From NCBI GenBank assembly GCA_964627045.1, contig CAZVIK010000122.1, forward strand, positions 1-11,878: DNA of 11,878 bases, given 5' to 3'. The notes below the pieces were generated by a model. The model worked only from the letters and a program-made list of their open reading frames with translations, did no database searches and was not told where the DNA came from. This stretch comes from CAZVIK01 sp964627045. Its GTDB lineage: Bacteria; Acidobacteriota; Terriglobia; Bryobacterales; Bryobacteraceae. Below are positions 1-8,051 of this stretch, one piece after another. Position 1 is the first letter of the stretch. Every line of letters starts with the position of its first letter. The position numbers and the translations under genes are program-made.

Positions 1-2674
1 GCTCGATGCCGCCATCACCGAAGGCGCCAGGCTCTCGCCGAAGATGGCCGCTAGCGATCCAGGGGCCACCGGCGAATTGGCGGCGAAACTCGCCGCGTTC
101 ACCGCATATAGACCGTTCCAGATGCGCAGCGTGGCGTGCGTGTCGGACTGGCTGACGATCTGCACGTTCCAGCCAAGCTGCCCGCCCACGCCCAGCGGAT
201 TTCCATCGGCGCCGGGGCCGCCCAGTGTGGAGGTCCCGTAGGAGTCCCACCGGGACCGGTCGTAGTTCCACCACAAGATCTCTTCGGCTCCCGCGTAGCC
301 GGGCGCCTTGGGCTGGTATCGCTTGGTGGACGGGATCACGGCACTGGAATCCCACTGCCGCGTGGTCCACTTGGCCACATTGCCCGCTTGCGGGTCGGGG
401 ATGACCAGATCGAGCCCGGGGTAGTAGCCGATGCTGTCGCTGAACCGCGACACCGCCGGCCGTCCGGGGTAGGCGATGCCCTCGTAGGTGAACGGAAGGC
501 TGGGGTTCAGGCTGAACGTCGCATCGCGCATCGACCCGCGCGAGGTGTGGTTGCCCTTTTCGTTGTCATAGCCCGCGTCGATCCAAGATTGGTGCCGGTA
601 GGGTTCCGGGTGCGCGTCCACCACGAGCATCCGGCCCTTGGGGCCGAAACTGGGCGGTTCGAACATGTAGTAGCTGATTTCGTTATCAACGTAAAACTCG
701 TTGTTGTACCAGACCAGCAGGCCGGTGTTCGCCGGTCCGTAGCGGTAGCGTGTGTCAGCCAGTCCGCTGTCGAACCCCCCGGTCGCACTGACATTTCTCC
801 ATTGGAGGTAGTAGGCGTGCGTGAATGGAGCGGTGCCGTCGTACCAGACCCAGGGCGCGTTGTAGCTCCAGCGCGTGGCGCCGGCCTCGCCGTTATCGGA
901 GAAGACCTGGGTGGAACCGGCCACCACCGAAACGTCGTCAACGAACACGCCATCGTAAGTTACCGAGTAATCGGTCGCGTAGTGGAAACGGATCAGAACC
1001 TGCTGTCCCGCGTAGGCCGCCAAGTCGAAAGTCTCGATCGAGTAAGCGGGCCACGCCGGGCTCTTCCCATCAAAACCTAAGCTGCCCGACGTGCGGGCGT
1101 TAGTGAGCGTCGTCCAATTGACGCCGCCGTTGGTGGAAATCTGCACCCGGAAGAAATCGTACCCCTGCTCCGTGTAGTAAGCGGTGCTGAAGCGAAGCGT
1201 GCTTGCGGGAGCCGTGGGCAGCGCAATAGGAGTGGCTGTGGCCATCCATGCGTTGGAGGACGTCTTCCTGCCTCCCCACCATCCGTGCGTGCCGAGGGGC
1301 TGCACGGCCAGGGACTGGGAACCCAAGGGAAGTTCGATCTTGACGCCCGCGTAGCCGGGGGTGCCCGCCGGCGCGCTGCTGGCCTGTTTCACGGTGACGG
1401 TGTATTCCTGCGTGGGATCGGTGATCACCAGCGGATTCAGCCATCCCCAATAGTCTAGGTGCCAAGGGTCCATGGACGACGGCACCGCCGAGAGAGGATC
1501 GCCCGTCCAGTTGTCGCACATCACCGCCCAGAAGCCCGGACTGGTCTCGCCGCCGTCGTAGGCGTACAGATCGTCGGCTCCGAGCGCGTGCCCGAACTCA
1601 TGCACCAGCGTCGCCAGTCCCGTGTCCTCCGGCATCATGATGTAGGGCCGCACCGACACGCCGGGGTAGGCCAGGTAGTTGTCCGAAAGCGACCCGGAAT
1701 GCGCCCACAGCGCCGCCTCGCCGTAATTGGTCCGGTTCATCAGAGTCGGNNNNNNNNNNGCTGTTGGCCTCGTCCATGCCCGCCGTGATGATCCAAAGGT
1801 AATCCACGATCCCGTTGTGATCCTGGTCGTATTGGGTCCACGGGATCGCGCTGCCTGGATACAGCTTTTTGAGGGCGTCGACGGCGTCCCGCACCAGCGA
1901 GTCTTCGCCGCCCGCGCCGGGGATGGCGCCGGAATCTCGTAAGCTTGTCGATCCCGAGCGCCGTCCGGGACAGGGGTCCGCGCCGTACCACCATACCGAG
2001 TGCGGCACCTTCACCCACCCGTACACATCGGCGTTGAAGCGGAAATTGCCGCCGGAGAAGTCCTTATAGTAGTTGGCGACCGTCTTTCCGGTCAGGTCCA
2101 CATTCACCGGGGACCCGTCCTGACGGTTGAACTGATACTTGACGCCGTCCCCGTCGATCAGATTCTCGTAGTACTGTTTGTTGAAGTCCGGCGTCCACAC
2201 GCTCGTGTTGCTGCGATCCGTCGAGGATCGCGGCCGCTCGATCTCGTTGTGCAGCGGTCCGCTGTAAGTGAAATCCGTGGGACCGGTGATGTTGTTGCGC
2301 TGTTCGATGATGGAGCAGTCCCCCACCCGGCCCGTCCATTCCGTGGGGTCGGCCTGGCCGATCGGGTCCCACTGTGACACCCCCGGCGTGTAGCGGAATG
2401 TGTCGGTGCCGCCGAACTCGACCAGGATCACCAGGACCTTGGCGTTTCCGGAAAGCGCCGCGCTGTCGCTCGTCAGACTCAGAGGCTTGCCGCCGCGGCG
2501 CGCCTCCTGAAGCTGGCTCATGCGACGGTCGAATCGTTCTTTGGCGATGGGGTTTGGGATGTCTCGCCCTTTCCGGTCAATGGGTTGCGGGTCGGCCGCC
2601 CACCCGCACGGCAACAAAAGGATCGACGAGAGAAGGAACTTGGTTGCCAGAGGGATCCGGCGCATGGGGAACAT
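1..2674 (-). CDS. Secreted M6-family (immune inhibitor A-like) metalloprotease, 3' end outside window, interrupted by assembly gap
   Basis: This is a zinc endopeptidase exported across the inner membrane. The chosen start (ATG 2674-2672) is followed by a basic n-region and a hydrophobic core ending GWA-AD, a typical signal peptide. AAAGGA lies 10 nt upstream. An in-frame ATG at 2773 would add 33 residues that spoil the signal. About 305 residues precede the N gap and 583 follow it. The second part carries LVHEFGHALGADD, with HEFGH at 1602-1588, matching the HExxHxxGxxD zinc site of family M6. Further on, roughly 1210-940, is a jelly-roll/MAM-like segment (FRVQISTNGG, IRFHYATDYS, FVDDVSVV) usual in immune inhibitor A relatives. 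From about 108 to 1 a C-terminal domain begins with NAASF, VAPGS and IFGESLAP, the TIGR03437 signature. The gene runs off the left edge. The two halves lie in different frames only because the gap was written as 10 Ns. M6 assignment is firm; the substrate is unknown. Confidence 0.9.
1750..1759. other. Assembly gap of 10 Ns inside the M6 protease gene
   Basis: Ten consecutive Ns separate two well-supported halves of one gene. The upstream half ends AGMDEANS and the downstream half resumes with PTLMNRTNYGE, but in a different minus-strand frame. Ten is not a multiple of three, so the run is probably a placeholder and not a measured length. Reading straight through gives a false frameshift and a premature end at 1598. 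Confidence 0.97.
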
Positions 2675-2684
2675 GAGTTTCTGG

Positions 2685-2690
2685 TCCTTT
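2685..2690 (-). promoter_or_regulatory. Ribosome binding site of the M6 protease gene
   Basis: AAAGGA on the minus strand lies 10 nt before ATG 2674. It supports this start over the in-frame ATG at 2773. A second ATG at 2665 is less well placed. Confidence 0.6.
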
Positions 2691-2744
2691 CGTGTGAAAT
2701 TTGCGTACATCCACACCACGAACGGCTGGCGCTCGCTCGCTGGC

Positions 2745-2773
2745 AGAATACACCAACTGGCGCGGTGGATCAA
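2745..2773 (-). promoter_or_regulatory. Candidate sigma-70-type promoter for the M6 protease gene
   Basis: On the minus strand TTGATC (2773-2768) and TATTCT (2750-2745) are separated by exactly 17 bp. Each matches the consensus hexamers at four of six positions. Transcription would begin near 2738, giving a leader of about 64 nt that contains the AAAGGA site. The call rests on consensus matching in GC-rich DNA. Confidence 0.45.
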
Positions 2774-2827
2774 GTTACCCGCGCCGGCGCGGTGCGAAAG
2801 GTGCGCGGCCCTCGCGTGCCGGTTTCC

Positions 2828-2853
2828 GCGCCCGCGGCGGGTTGCGCCCGCGG
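2828..2853 (+). repeat. Two 10-bp direct repeats (GCGCCCGCGG) upstream of the lipoprotein gene
   Basis: The decamer GCGCCCGCGG occurs at 2828-2837 and identically at 2844-2853, a 16-bp period. Each copy contains the palindrome CCGCGG. The second copy ends 9 bp before the TATAAT at 2863, so the pair covers the region where a -35 element would lie. This arrangement could be a regulator binding site. GC-rich repeats of this length can also arise by chance. Confidence 0.4.
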
Positions 2854-2862
2854 AATTGCGGT

Positions 2863-2868
2863 TATAAT
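2863..2868 (+). promoter_or_regulatory. Perfect TATAAT -10 element placed for a leaderless transcript
   Basis: TATAAT ends 6 nt before the GTG start at 2875, so initiation about 7 nt downstream would fall on the start codon itself. No purine-rich Shine-Dalgarno sequence lies between them and no good -35 hexamer is visible. It probably drives the cluster that starts at 2875. Confidence 0.6.
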
Positions 2869-2874
2869 CGTTCT

Positions 2875-3279
2875 GTGAAAAGCCCGGTGTTTGCGGTGTT
2901 GGTGGGATTGGTGGCGGCCTTGCTCGCCGGTTGCGGCCGCGGGGCCCAGCAGAGCCCGGAGGCCGTGCGCACGGCGGTGATGGACTACTTGGCCAAGCGC
3001 GGCAGCATCAATGTTGCCTCCATGCAGATCGACGTGGTGTCGGTGAGCTTCCGGGAGAACGAGGCCGACGCCACCGTGTCGTTCCGGCCCAAGGGCGGGG
3101 ATGCCGCCGGCGCGGGCATGACCATGCAGTACACCCTGGTCAAGGAGGGCGGTAACTGGGTCGTGAAGGGCCGCCCGGAAGGCGCATCGGCGCACGGCGC
3201 GGAAGGACCGGCTGCCGGCGAAATGCCTTCGGGTCATCCGCCCGTGAGCGCGACCCCGCCGCCTGAGACCAAGAAATGA
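2875..3279 (+). CDS. Small hypothetical lipoprotein, GTG start
   Basis: The 134-residue product begins VKSP, followed by a hydrophobic stretch and the lipobox LAGC with the acylated cysteine at residue 20. It is therefore expected to be a membrane-anchored lipoprotein outside the cytoplasm. The GTG at 2875 was chosen because it gives a short, lysine-bearing, lipobox-terminated signal; longer in-frame starts such as ATG 2701 would put about 58 irrelevant residues in front. The mature part (SPEAVRTAVMDYLAKRG, then strands ending NWVVKGRPEG) has an alpha/beta pattern that could be a small NTF2-like or DUF-type fold, but I do not recognise a named family. The C-terminus is a low-complexity Gly/Ala/Pro tail ending PPPETKK. 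Its stop overlaps the next ATG (ATGA), which implies translational coupling to the flavoprotein. Function unknown. Confidence 0.75.
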   Translation: MKSPVFAVLVGLVAALLAGCGRGAQQSPEAVRTAVMDYLAKRGSINVASMQIDVVSVSFRENEADATVSFRPKGGDAAGAGMTMQYTLVKEGGNWVVKGRPEGASAHGAEGPAAGEMPSGHPPVSATPPPETKK

Positions 3280-4451
3280 AGCGCGTCGCCATCCTCGGGG
3301 GTGGGCCCGCCGGCGCTTTCGCCGCCGAAAAGTTGGCCTCCGCCGGGATGGACGCGGTCCTGTTCGACGAAAAGCTCGCCTGGGAGAAGCCCTGCGGCGG
3401 AGGCCTCACCTACAAGGCGTACCAGCGCTATCCGTTCCTTCTGGACAACGACCGGCCGAAGCGGCTGGTCGCCTCCACCACCCTGGCCGCCGAGCGCGGC
3501 GAAACGGCGGAGTTGAAGCTCCGCCACCCTGTCGTCGTCTACTCCCGCGTGGAGCTGAACCGCATGTTGCTCGAACGCGCCGAGCGCGCCGGAGCGCAGA
3601 TCGAGCAGACGCGAGTCCTCGCGATCGAGCGAAACGGTTCTCGCTGGAAGCTGGCCACGGCCCGCGGCTCCGCGGACGCCGACTTCTGCATCGTCGCCAC
3701 CGGCGCCCGCAATCCCCTGCGCCAGGTGGGCACAGAGTGGACCCGCGCCAACACCATGCTCGCAGTCGGCTATTATGTGCCCGGGGAGCAGGCGCACATC
3801 GACATCCAGTTCCTGCCGCGTTTCGAGGGGTACATCTGGGTCTTCCCGCGCTGCGGCCATCTCTCGGTTGGGATCTGCGGAAGGGGCGAGCCCGCGCGTT
3901 CGCTCCGCGCGCGTCTGGAAGCCTTCATGCTCCAGCGCGGCATCTCGCGGCACGGCGCCACCTTCTACAGTCACCTTTTGCCCTCGCTGGCCACGCCCGC
4001 CTGGAAGAGCAACCGCGTCGCCGGCGACGGGTGGCTTGCCGTGGGCGACGCCGGAGGACTGGTGGATCCGGTCACCGGCGAGGGTCTGTACTACGCCATC
4101 CGCTCGGCCGACCTTGCCAGCCAGGTGGTGTTGTCCGGCGAGCACTCCCCGCTCGACAAGCCGCAGGCCTACCGCGCGCTGCTTCACAAAGACTTCGCGG
4201 CGAACCTGGAGCGCGGCGCCGCGCTGGCGCGCCGCCTGTTCTGCGGCAAGCTGCTGTGGGCGAGCGTCCCACACCGGATGATCCAGATCATGCGCCGCAG
4301 CCCCAGAATTCACGAGGTCATGCAGGACCTCTTCGCGGGAACGCAGGGCTATCTCGACCTGAAGCAGCGGTTGCTCGGCAACTTCCAGGGCACGCTGTTC
4401 GAAAACGCGGCCAACTTCCTGCTCAGCCGGCTGGTTCCCGGCGAGACCTAG
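3276..4451 (+). CDS. Geranylgeranyl reductase family FAD-dependent oxidoreductase
   Basis: This 391-residue flavoprotein resembles the ChlP/BchP and archaeal lipid-saturating reductases, which reduce double bonds in isoprenoid chains. Visible motifs are the N-terminal dinucleotide site GGGPAGAF (G8, G10, G13), an acidic DE at 31-32 ending the second strand, CGGG at 40-43 (a family feature near the flavin), YIWVFP at 186-191 (the Y-x-W-x-FP signature), and GDAGGLVDPVTGEGL with Asp258 contacting the FAD. Length suits the family (about 380-430). There is no signal peptide, so it should be cytoplasmic or membrane-associated. The ATG overlaps the lipoprotein stop, and the next gene follows after 23 nt. 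Possible substrates are a menaquinone side chain, geranylgeranyl diphosphate or a tetrapyrrole-linked isoprenoid. No other pigment gene is in the window, so a chlorophyll role is not supported. Other members of this flavoprotein superfamily, such as FixC-like, are less likely. Confidence 0.85.
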   Translation: MKRVAILGGGPAGAFAAEKLASAGMDAVLFDEKLAWEKPCGGGLTYKAYQRYPFLLDNDRPKRLVASTTLAAERGETAELKLRHPVVVYSRVELNRMLLERAERAGAQIEQTRVLAIERNGSRWKLATARGSADADFCIVATGARNPLRQVGTEWTRANTMLAVGYYVPGEQAHIDIQFLPRFEGYIWVFPRCGHLSVGICGRGEPARSLRARLEAFMLQRGISRHGATFYSHLLPSLATPAWKSNRVAGDGWLAVGDAGGLVDPVTGEGLYYAIRSADLASQVVLSGEHSPLDKPQAYRALLHKDFAANLERGAALARRLFCGKLLWASVPHRMIQIMRRSPRIHEVMQDLFAGTQGYLDLKQRLLGNFQGTLFENAANFLLSRLVPGET

Positions 4452-4454
4452 GCC

Positions 4455-4460
4455 GGAGGA
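4455..4460 (+). promoter_or_regulatory. Ribosome binding site of hemL, long spacing
   Basis: GGAGGA lies in the 23-nt gap between the reductase stop and hemL. It is 14 nt from ATG 4475, longer than usual, but no alternative in-frame ATG, GTG or TTG lies closer. The family N-terminus (MIRKRSEELF) supports the ATG. Confidence 0.6.
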
Positions 4461-4474
4461 GACTATACGCCATC

Positions 4475-5734
<1,260 letters not shown>

Positions 5735-5790
5735 CCAGCGGGGCCGCGGCGCGGGCCGTTTCCGCCCTCCGCGGACGCGGCCAACGAGCA

Positions 5791-5796
5791 TAAAAT
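5791..5796 (+). promoter_or_regulatory. TAAAAT -10-like element before the DoxX-thioredoxin gene
   Basis: TAAAAT matches the TATAAT consensus at five of six positions and ends 7 nt before ATG 5804. The spacing matches that seen at 2863 and 8039. If it works as a promoter, the third base onward of this hexamer overlaps the alternative ATG at 5795, and translation would begin at 5804 from a leaderless message. It would give this gene its own transcript in addition to read-through from hemL. Confidence 0.4.
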
Positions 5797-6727
5797 GGAA
5801 AGCATGAGCGAGAGTATGGCGCCGGTGGAAGAAGCGTCCGCCGACGTGCCGTTGCCCGCGTGGCAGACCTGGATTGCAGCGATTTCTGCATGGCTGATGG
5901 CGGCGCTCTTCATTGTCGCGGGCGTCTGGAAGCTCACCGATCCCCTGGCCGCGGCCATCCGCATGACCCAGGCGCTGGTGCCGCAGGCGCTGAGCCTCCC
6001 GGCGGCTCTCGGCTTCGGAATTTCCGAAACTTTAGCCGGAATCCTTCTGCTCGTCCCACGATTCCGCCGTTGGGGGGCGCTGCTCACCGTGCTGCTGCTG
6101 GTGGCGTTCATTATCTACATCGGGATGTTCTACAGCCGACTGAACGGCGAGGAGTGTAACTGCTTCCCCTGGGTGGAACGCGCCGTCGGGCCGGCGTTTT
6201 TCATTGGCGATGCGATCATGATCGTGTTCGCAACGGCGGCTGGGTGGTGGGCGCGCCCCTCGCGCGGCATCCGCTCGGCTGCCATCGTTCTTGGCGCTGT
6301 TTGCGTATTCGCGGCCCTCAACCTGGGGGTGGCGCTGACGCGCACGACGGCGGTCACCGCGCCCGAAACGATCGCCGTTGACGGCAAGCCGTTCCCGCTC
6401 CGGGAAGGCCGCGTGTTTCTCTACTTCTTCAATCCGGAGTGCCTGCATTGCGCCGCCGGCGCGCGCGAACTGGCCGGTTTACAGTGGGGCGAGACCAAGG
6501 TGATCGCCGTCGCCACGCAGTTGCCCGAGTTCGGGCAGGATTTCCTGGACACCACCGGGTTGAAGGCCGCGCTGACGGCGGATGCCGAGGCGCTGAGGAG
6601 CGCCTTCTCTTTTGTGGACGTTCCCTACGGCGTCGCCCTGGAGCAGGGGACGCAGCGCGCTGCGTTCACGCACTTTGATGACGGCAGCGCCCTGGCCCAG
6701 ATACGGAAACTCGGCTTCGCCCACTAG
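5795..6727 (+). CDS. DoxX/MauE-type membrane protein fused to a thioredoxin-like domain
   Basis: The 310-residue product (numbered from ATG 5795; ATG 5804 is equally possible) has two modules. The N-terminal part holds about five membrane segments, near residues 27-47, 68-88, 92-114, 130-152 and 157-179. The segment FIVAGVWKLTDP and the Cys121-Asn-Cys123-Phe motif between segments 3 and 4 resemble the DoxX/MauE family, whose MauE member helps disulfide formation in methylamine dehydrogenase. The C-terminal part, from about 190, reads FLYFFNPECLHCAAG, a thioredoxin-like strand and CxxC (Cys216, Cys219). With the N-terminus inside, both cysteine pairs fall on the outer face, which would suit thiol-disulfide exchange or redox-protein maturation. 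The usual thioredoxin cis-proline region is short here. It lies about 60 nt after hemL on the same strand. The fold assignment is good; the specific role is inferred. Confidence 0.82.
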   Translation: MESMSESMAPVEEASADVPLPAWQTWIAAISAWLMAALFIVAGVWKLTDPLAAAIRMTQALVPQALSLPAALGFGISETLAGILLLVPRFRRWGALLTVLLLVAFIIYIGMFYSRLNGEECNCFPWVERAVGPAFFIGDAIMIVFATAAGWWARPSRGIRSAAIVLGAVCVFAALNLGVALTRTTAVTAPETIAVDGKPFPLREGRVFLYFFNPECLHCAAGARELAGLQWGETKVIAVATQLPEFGQDFLDTTGLKAALTADAEALRSAFSFVDVPYGVALEQGTQRAAFTHFDDGSALAQIRKLGFAH

Positions 6728-6762
6728 TCCTGCGTGTCCCACTACATCGCCGCCCGTGCGGC

Positions 6763-6777
6763 AGCCCTTCCACGGCT
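6763..6777 (+). repeat. Weak third TTCC-centred inverted repeat
   Basis: AGCC (6763-6766) and GGCT (6774-6777) flank a loop containing TTCC. The stem is only 4 bp, extendable with a bulge to GGC/GCC. It resembles the two stronger hairpins at 6800-6839 and may be a decayed copy. Alone it would not be significant. Confidence 0.25.
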
Positions 6778-6799
6778 TCGCCCGGCCCGCCTTTGTGGG

Positions 6800-6839
6800 G
6801 CAGCCATTCCTGGCTGCGGCAGGGCTTTCCAGCCGTGCC
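6800..6839 (+). repeat. Two adjacent hairpins, both with TTCC loops
   Basis: The first hairpin is a perfect 7-bp stem (GCAGCCA 6800-6806 with TGGCTGC 6811-6817). The second follows with no spacer and has a 9-bp stem with one G-G mismatch (6818-6826 with 6831-6839). Both loops are TTCC. They lie between convergent genes ending at 6727 and 6934. No T run follows on either strand, so a classical intrinsic terminator is not shown. The paired form recalls REP-type intergenic palindromes. Confidence 0.6.
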
Positions 6840-6844
6840 CGGTG

Positions 6845-6880
6845 TGTGCCGCACGTGCCCACGCGTGCCCTGACGGCACA
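6845..6880 (+). repeat. 7-bp inverted repeat with a long loop
   Basis: TGTGCCG (6845-6851) is complementary to CGGCACA (6874-6880) with 22 nt between. A shorter competing stem GTGCC/GGCAC lies inside. With the hairpins at 6800-6839 it makes most of this convergent gap foldable. A role in transcript 3' ends is possible but unproven. Confidence 0.35.
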
Positions 6881-6933
6881 TGCGGTTTGCGCTTCGGTGA
6901 ATGACGCGGGTTCGTGGCTCCGCCGGGCGGCGC

Positions 6934-7962
6934 CTACGGCCTTCGCTTCAGCGTCGGCCGCTCGTCGTCGCCCGAGCCGCCCTTGGAGTCCTTCCCGTCT
7001 TTGCTATCGCCCTCCACCGGAGCGGTGCTGCCGCCCGGTTGTTTGCGCAGCGTGGGACGGTTGGCGTCCTTGGGATCCAGCTTGCGGCGTGAGGAGAAGG
7101 CTTGCAGCCGTTCCTTTACGTCGTTGAATTCCGACGTCGTGACCACGTACTCCGGCTTGGCCTTCAGCAGTTCCTGGATGTTCTTCTGCGACGTCTTGAT
7201 CCGGTCTTCTGTCAGCGGGTGCGTCCCGAACACCTTGGAGATGGTGCCGGGCTTCTTCTTTTCCAGCGCCTGGATCTTTTCGAAGAAATCGACGAACGCC
7301 GTCGGGTCGTATCCGGTCGCGTACATGTATTGCAGCCCCAGACGGTCTGCCTCCTCCTCGAATCCCCGGGAGAAGGTCAGGAACGTGAGCGGAATCGCCA
7401 GGCCCGCGCCCTGCCGGATGGCGTACCCCGTCCAGCCGCCCATGAAGATCAGAGGCAAGGAAAGCCAGTTGGCGATCTCCCCCCGCGAGGCTTGCCGTGT
7501 GCCATGCCGCGCCGCCACGTGGGCGATCTCGTGGGCCAGGACGCCCGCTAGTTCCGCTTCGGTCTCCGCGCGCAGGATCAGCCCGGAGTTGACGAAGAAG
7601 TAGCCCCCGGGCAGTGCGAAGGCGTTCACCTCGTCGCTGTCGATGACCTTGATGGTGAACGGGACCTTGGCGTCGGAGTTCCGGACCAGGTTTTGCCCCA
7701 CGCGGTTGACGTACTCCGCGATTACAGGATCGTCCACGATCTTGGAACCCTGTTCCACCTCTTGCGCCAACTGCTTGCCGAGCGAGATCTCTTTTTCCAG
7801 CGAGTACAGGTTCACGCGGCCGTCGACGTCGCGGTTGCCGATGTCGTCCGGGTTCTTCGCACTCCCCTTGGATTTCTTGTTGTCGGCGGCGAAGCCGGGC
7901 GAGGCGGCCAGAAGGCCGGCCAGAAACATGGCGATCACCCTGTTCGACCAGGAGCGGTTCAT
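6934..7962 (-). CDS. M48-family zinc metalloprotease (BepA/YfgC-like), secreted
   Basis: This is a 342-residue M48 peptidase. Starting at ATG 7962, the signal peptide (MNRSWSNR, hydrophobic core, ending GFA-AD) predicts periplasmic export. GGAGGG lies 7 nt upstream, which rules out the in-frame ATG at 7998. The catalytic motif LAHEIAHVAARHGTRQ holds His144, Glu145 and His148, and EEEADRLG supplies Glu202 and Asp206 of the ExxxD half of the zinc site. FGTHPLTEDRI further on is typical of this family. In E. coli the BepA protease and its relatives monitor outer-membrane protein assembly, so a similar envelope role is likely. No TPR region follows the protease domain, unlike BepA. The tail is a charged Asp/Lys/Ser/Gly linker with two copies of a RPTL motif, the second at the extreme C-terminus (RPTLKRRP). 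It converges with the DoxX-thioredoxin gene and diverges from the aminotransferase. Confidence 0.95.
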   Translation of the reverse strand: MNRSWSNRVIAMFLAGLLAASPGFAADNKKSKGSAKNPDDIGNRDVDGRVNLYSLEKEISLGKQLAQEVEQGSKIVDDPVIAEYVNRVGQNLVRNSDAKVPFTIKVIDSDEVNAFALPGGYFFVNSGLILRAETEAELAGVLAHEIAHVAARHGTRQASRGEIANWLSLPLIFMGGWTGYAIRQGAGLAIPLTFLTFSRGFEEEADRLGLQYMYATGYDPTAFVDFFEKIQALEKKKPGTISKVFGTHPLTEDRIKTSQKNIQELLKAKPEYVVTTSEFNDVKERLQAFSSRRKLDPKDANRPTLRKQPGGSTAPVEGDSKDGKDSKGGSGDDERPTLKRRP

Positions 7963-7969
7963 GGCGGTT

Positions 7970-7975
7970 CCCTCC
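7970..7975 (-). promoter_or_regulatory. Strong ribosome binding site of the M48 protease gene
   Basis: GGAGGG on the minus strand is 7 nt from ATG 7962. This is a near-ideal placement and decides the start. Confidence 0.85.
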
Positions 7976-7996
7976 GAGCGGTTCACTCTGAACACC

Positions 7997-8002
7997 ATTA
8001 TA
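7997..8002 (-). promoter_or_regulatory. TATAAT -10 element of the M48 protease gene
   Basis: A perfect TATAAT on the minus strand predicts a start near 7990 and a leader of about 28 nt carrying the GGAGGG site. No recognisable -35 hexamer lies 16-18 bp upstream. It shares the 89-bp divergent gap with the aminotransferase signals. Confidence 0.6.
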
Positions 8003-8038
8003 GCGTCGCGCCTGTAGCGCCCACTGTCCTGTTGAACG

Positions 8039-8044
8039 TATAGT
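8039..8044 (+). promoter_or_regulatory. TATAGT -10-like element before the class V aminotransferase gene
   Basis: TATAGT matches TATAAT at five of six positions and ends 7 nt before ATG 8052, so transcription would begin at or next to the start codon. AGGAGG (8046-8051) looks like a Shine-Dalgarno site, but it directly abuts the ATG with no spacer and so cannot pair in the usual geometry. Confidence 0.45.
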
Positions 8045-8051
8045 CAGGAGG

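Noticed and set aside
136..1080. A 314-codon open frame on the plus strand
   Set aside because: It lies antisense to the 3' half of the M6 protease, which has HEFGH, a jelly-roll segment and a C-terminal domain in the opposite strand. No motif supports the plus frame.
1598..1749. The frame that continues through the gap as a C-terminal extension of the protease's first half
   Set aside because: It loses the protease signature after the gap, while another frame there restores LVHEFGHALGADD. The extension is an artefact of gap length.
3737..4474. In-frame upstream extension of hemL, inside the reductase gene
   Set aside because: The extension is out of frame with the reductase and is Arg-rich and motif-free. 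HemL proteins begin close to MIRKRSEELF, and GGAGGA lies just upstream of that ATG.
6800..6839. Intrinsic (Rho-independent) terminator for the DoxX-thioredoxin or M48 gene
   Set aside because: Stems are good, but no run of T follows on either strand, so I recorded it as a repeat.
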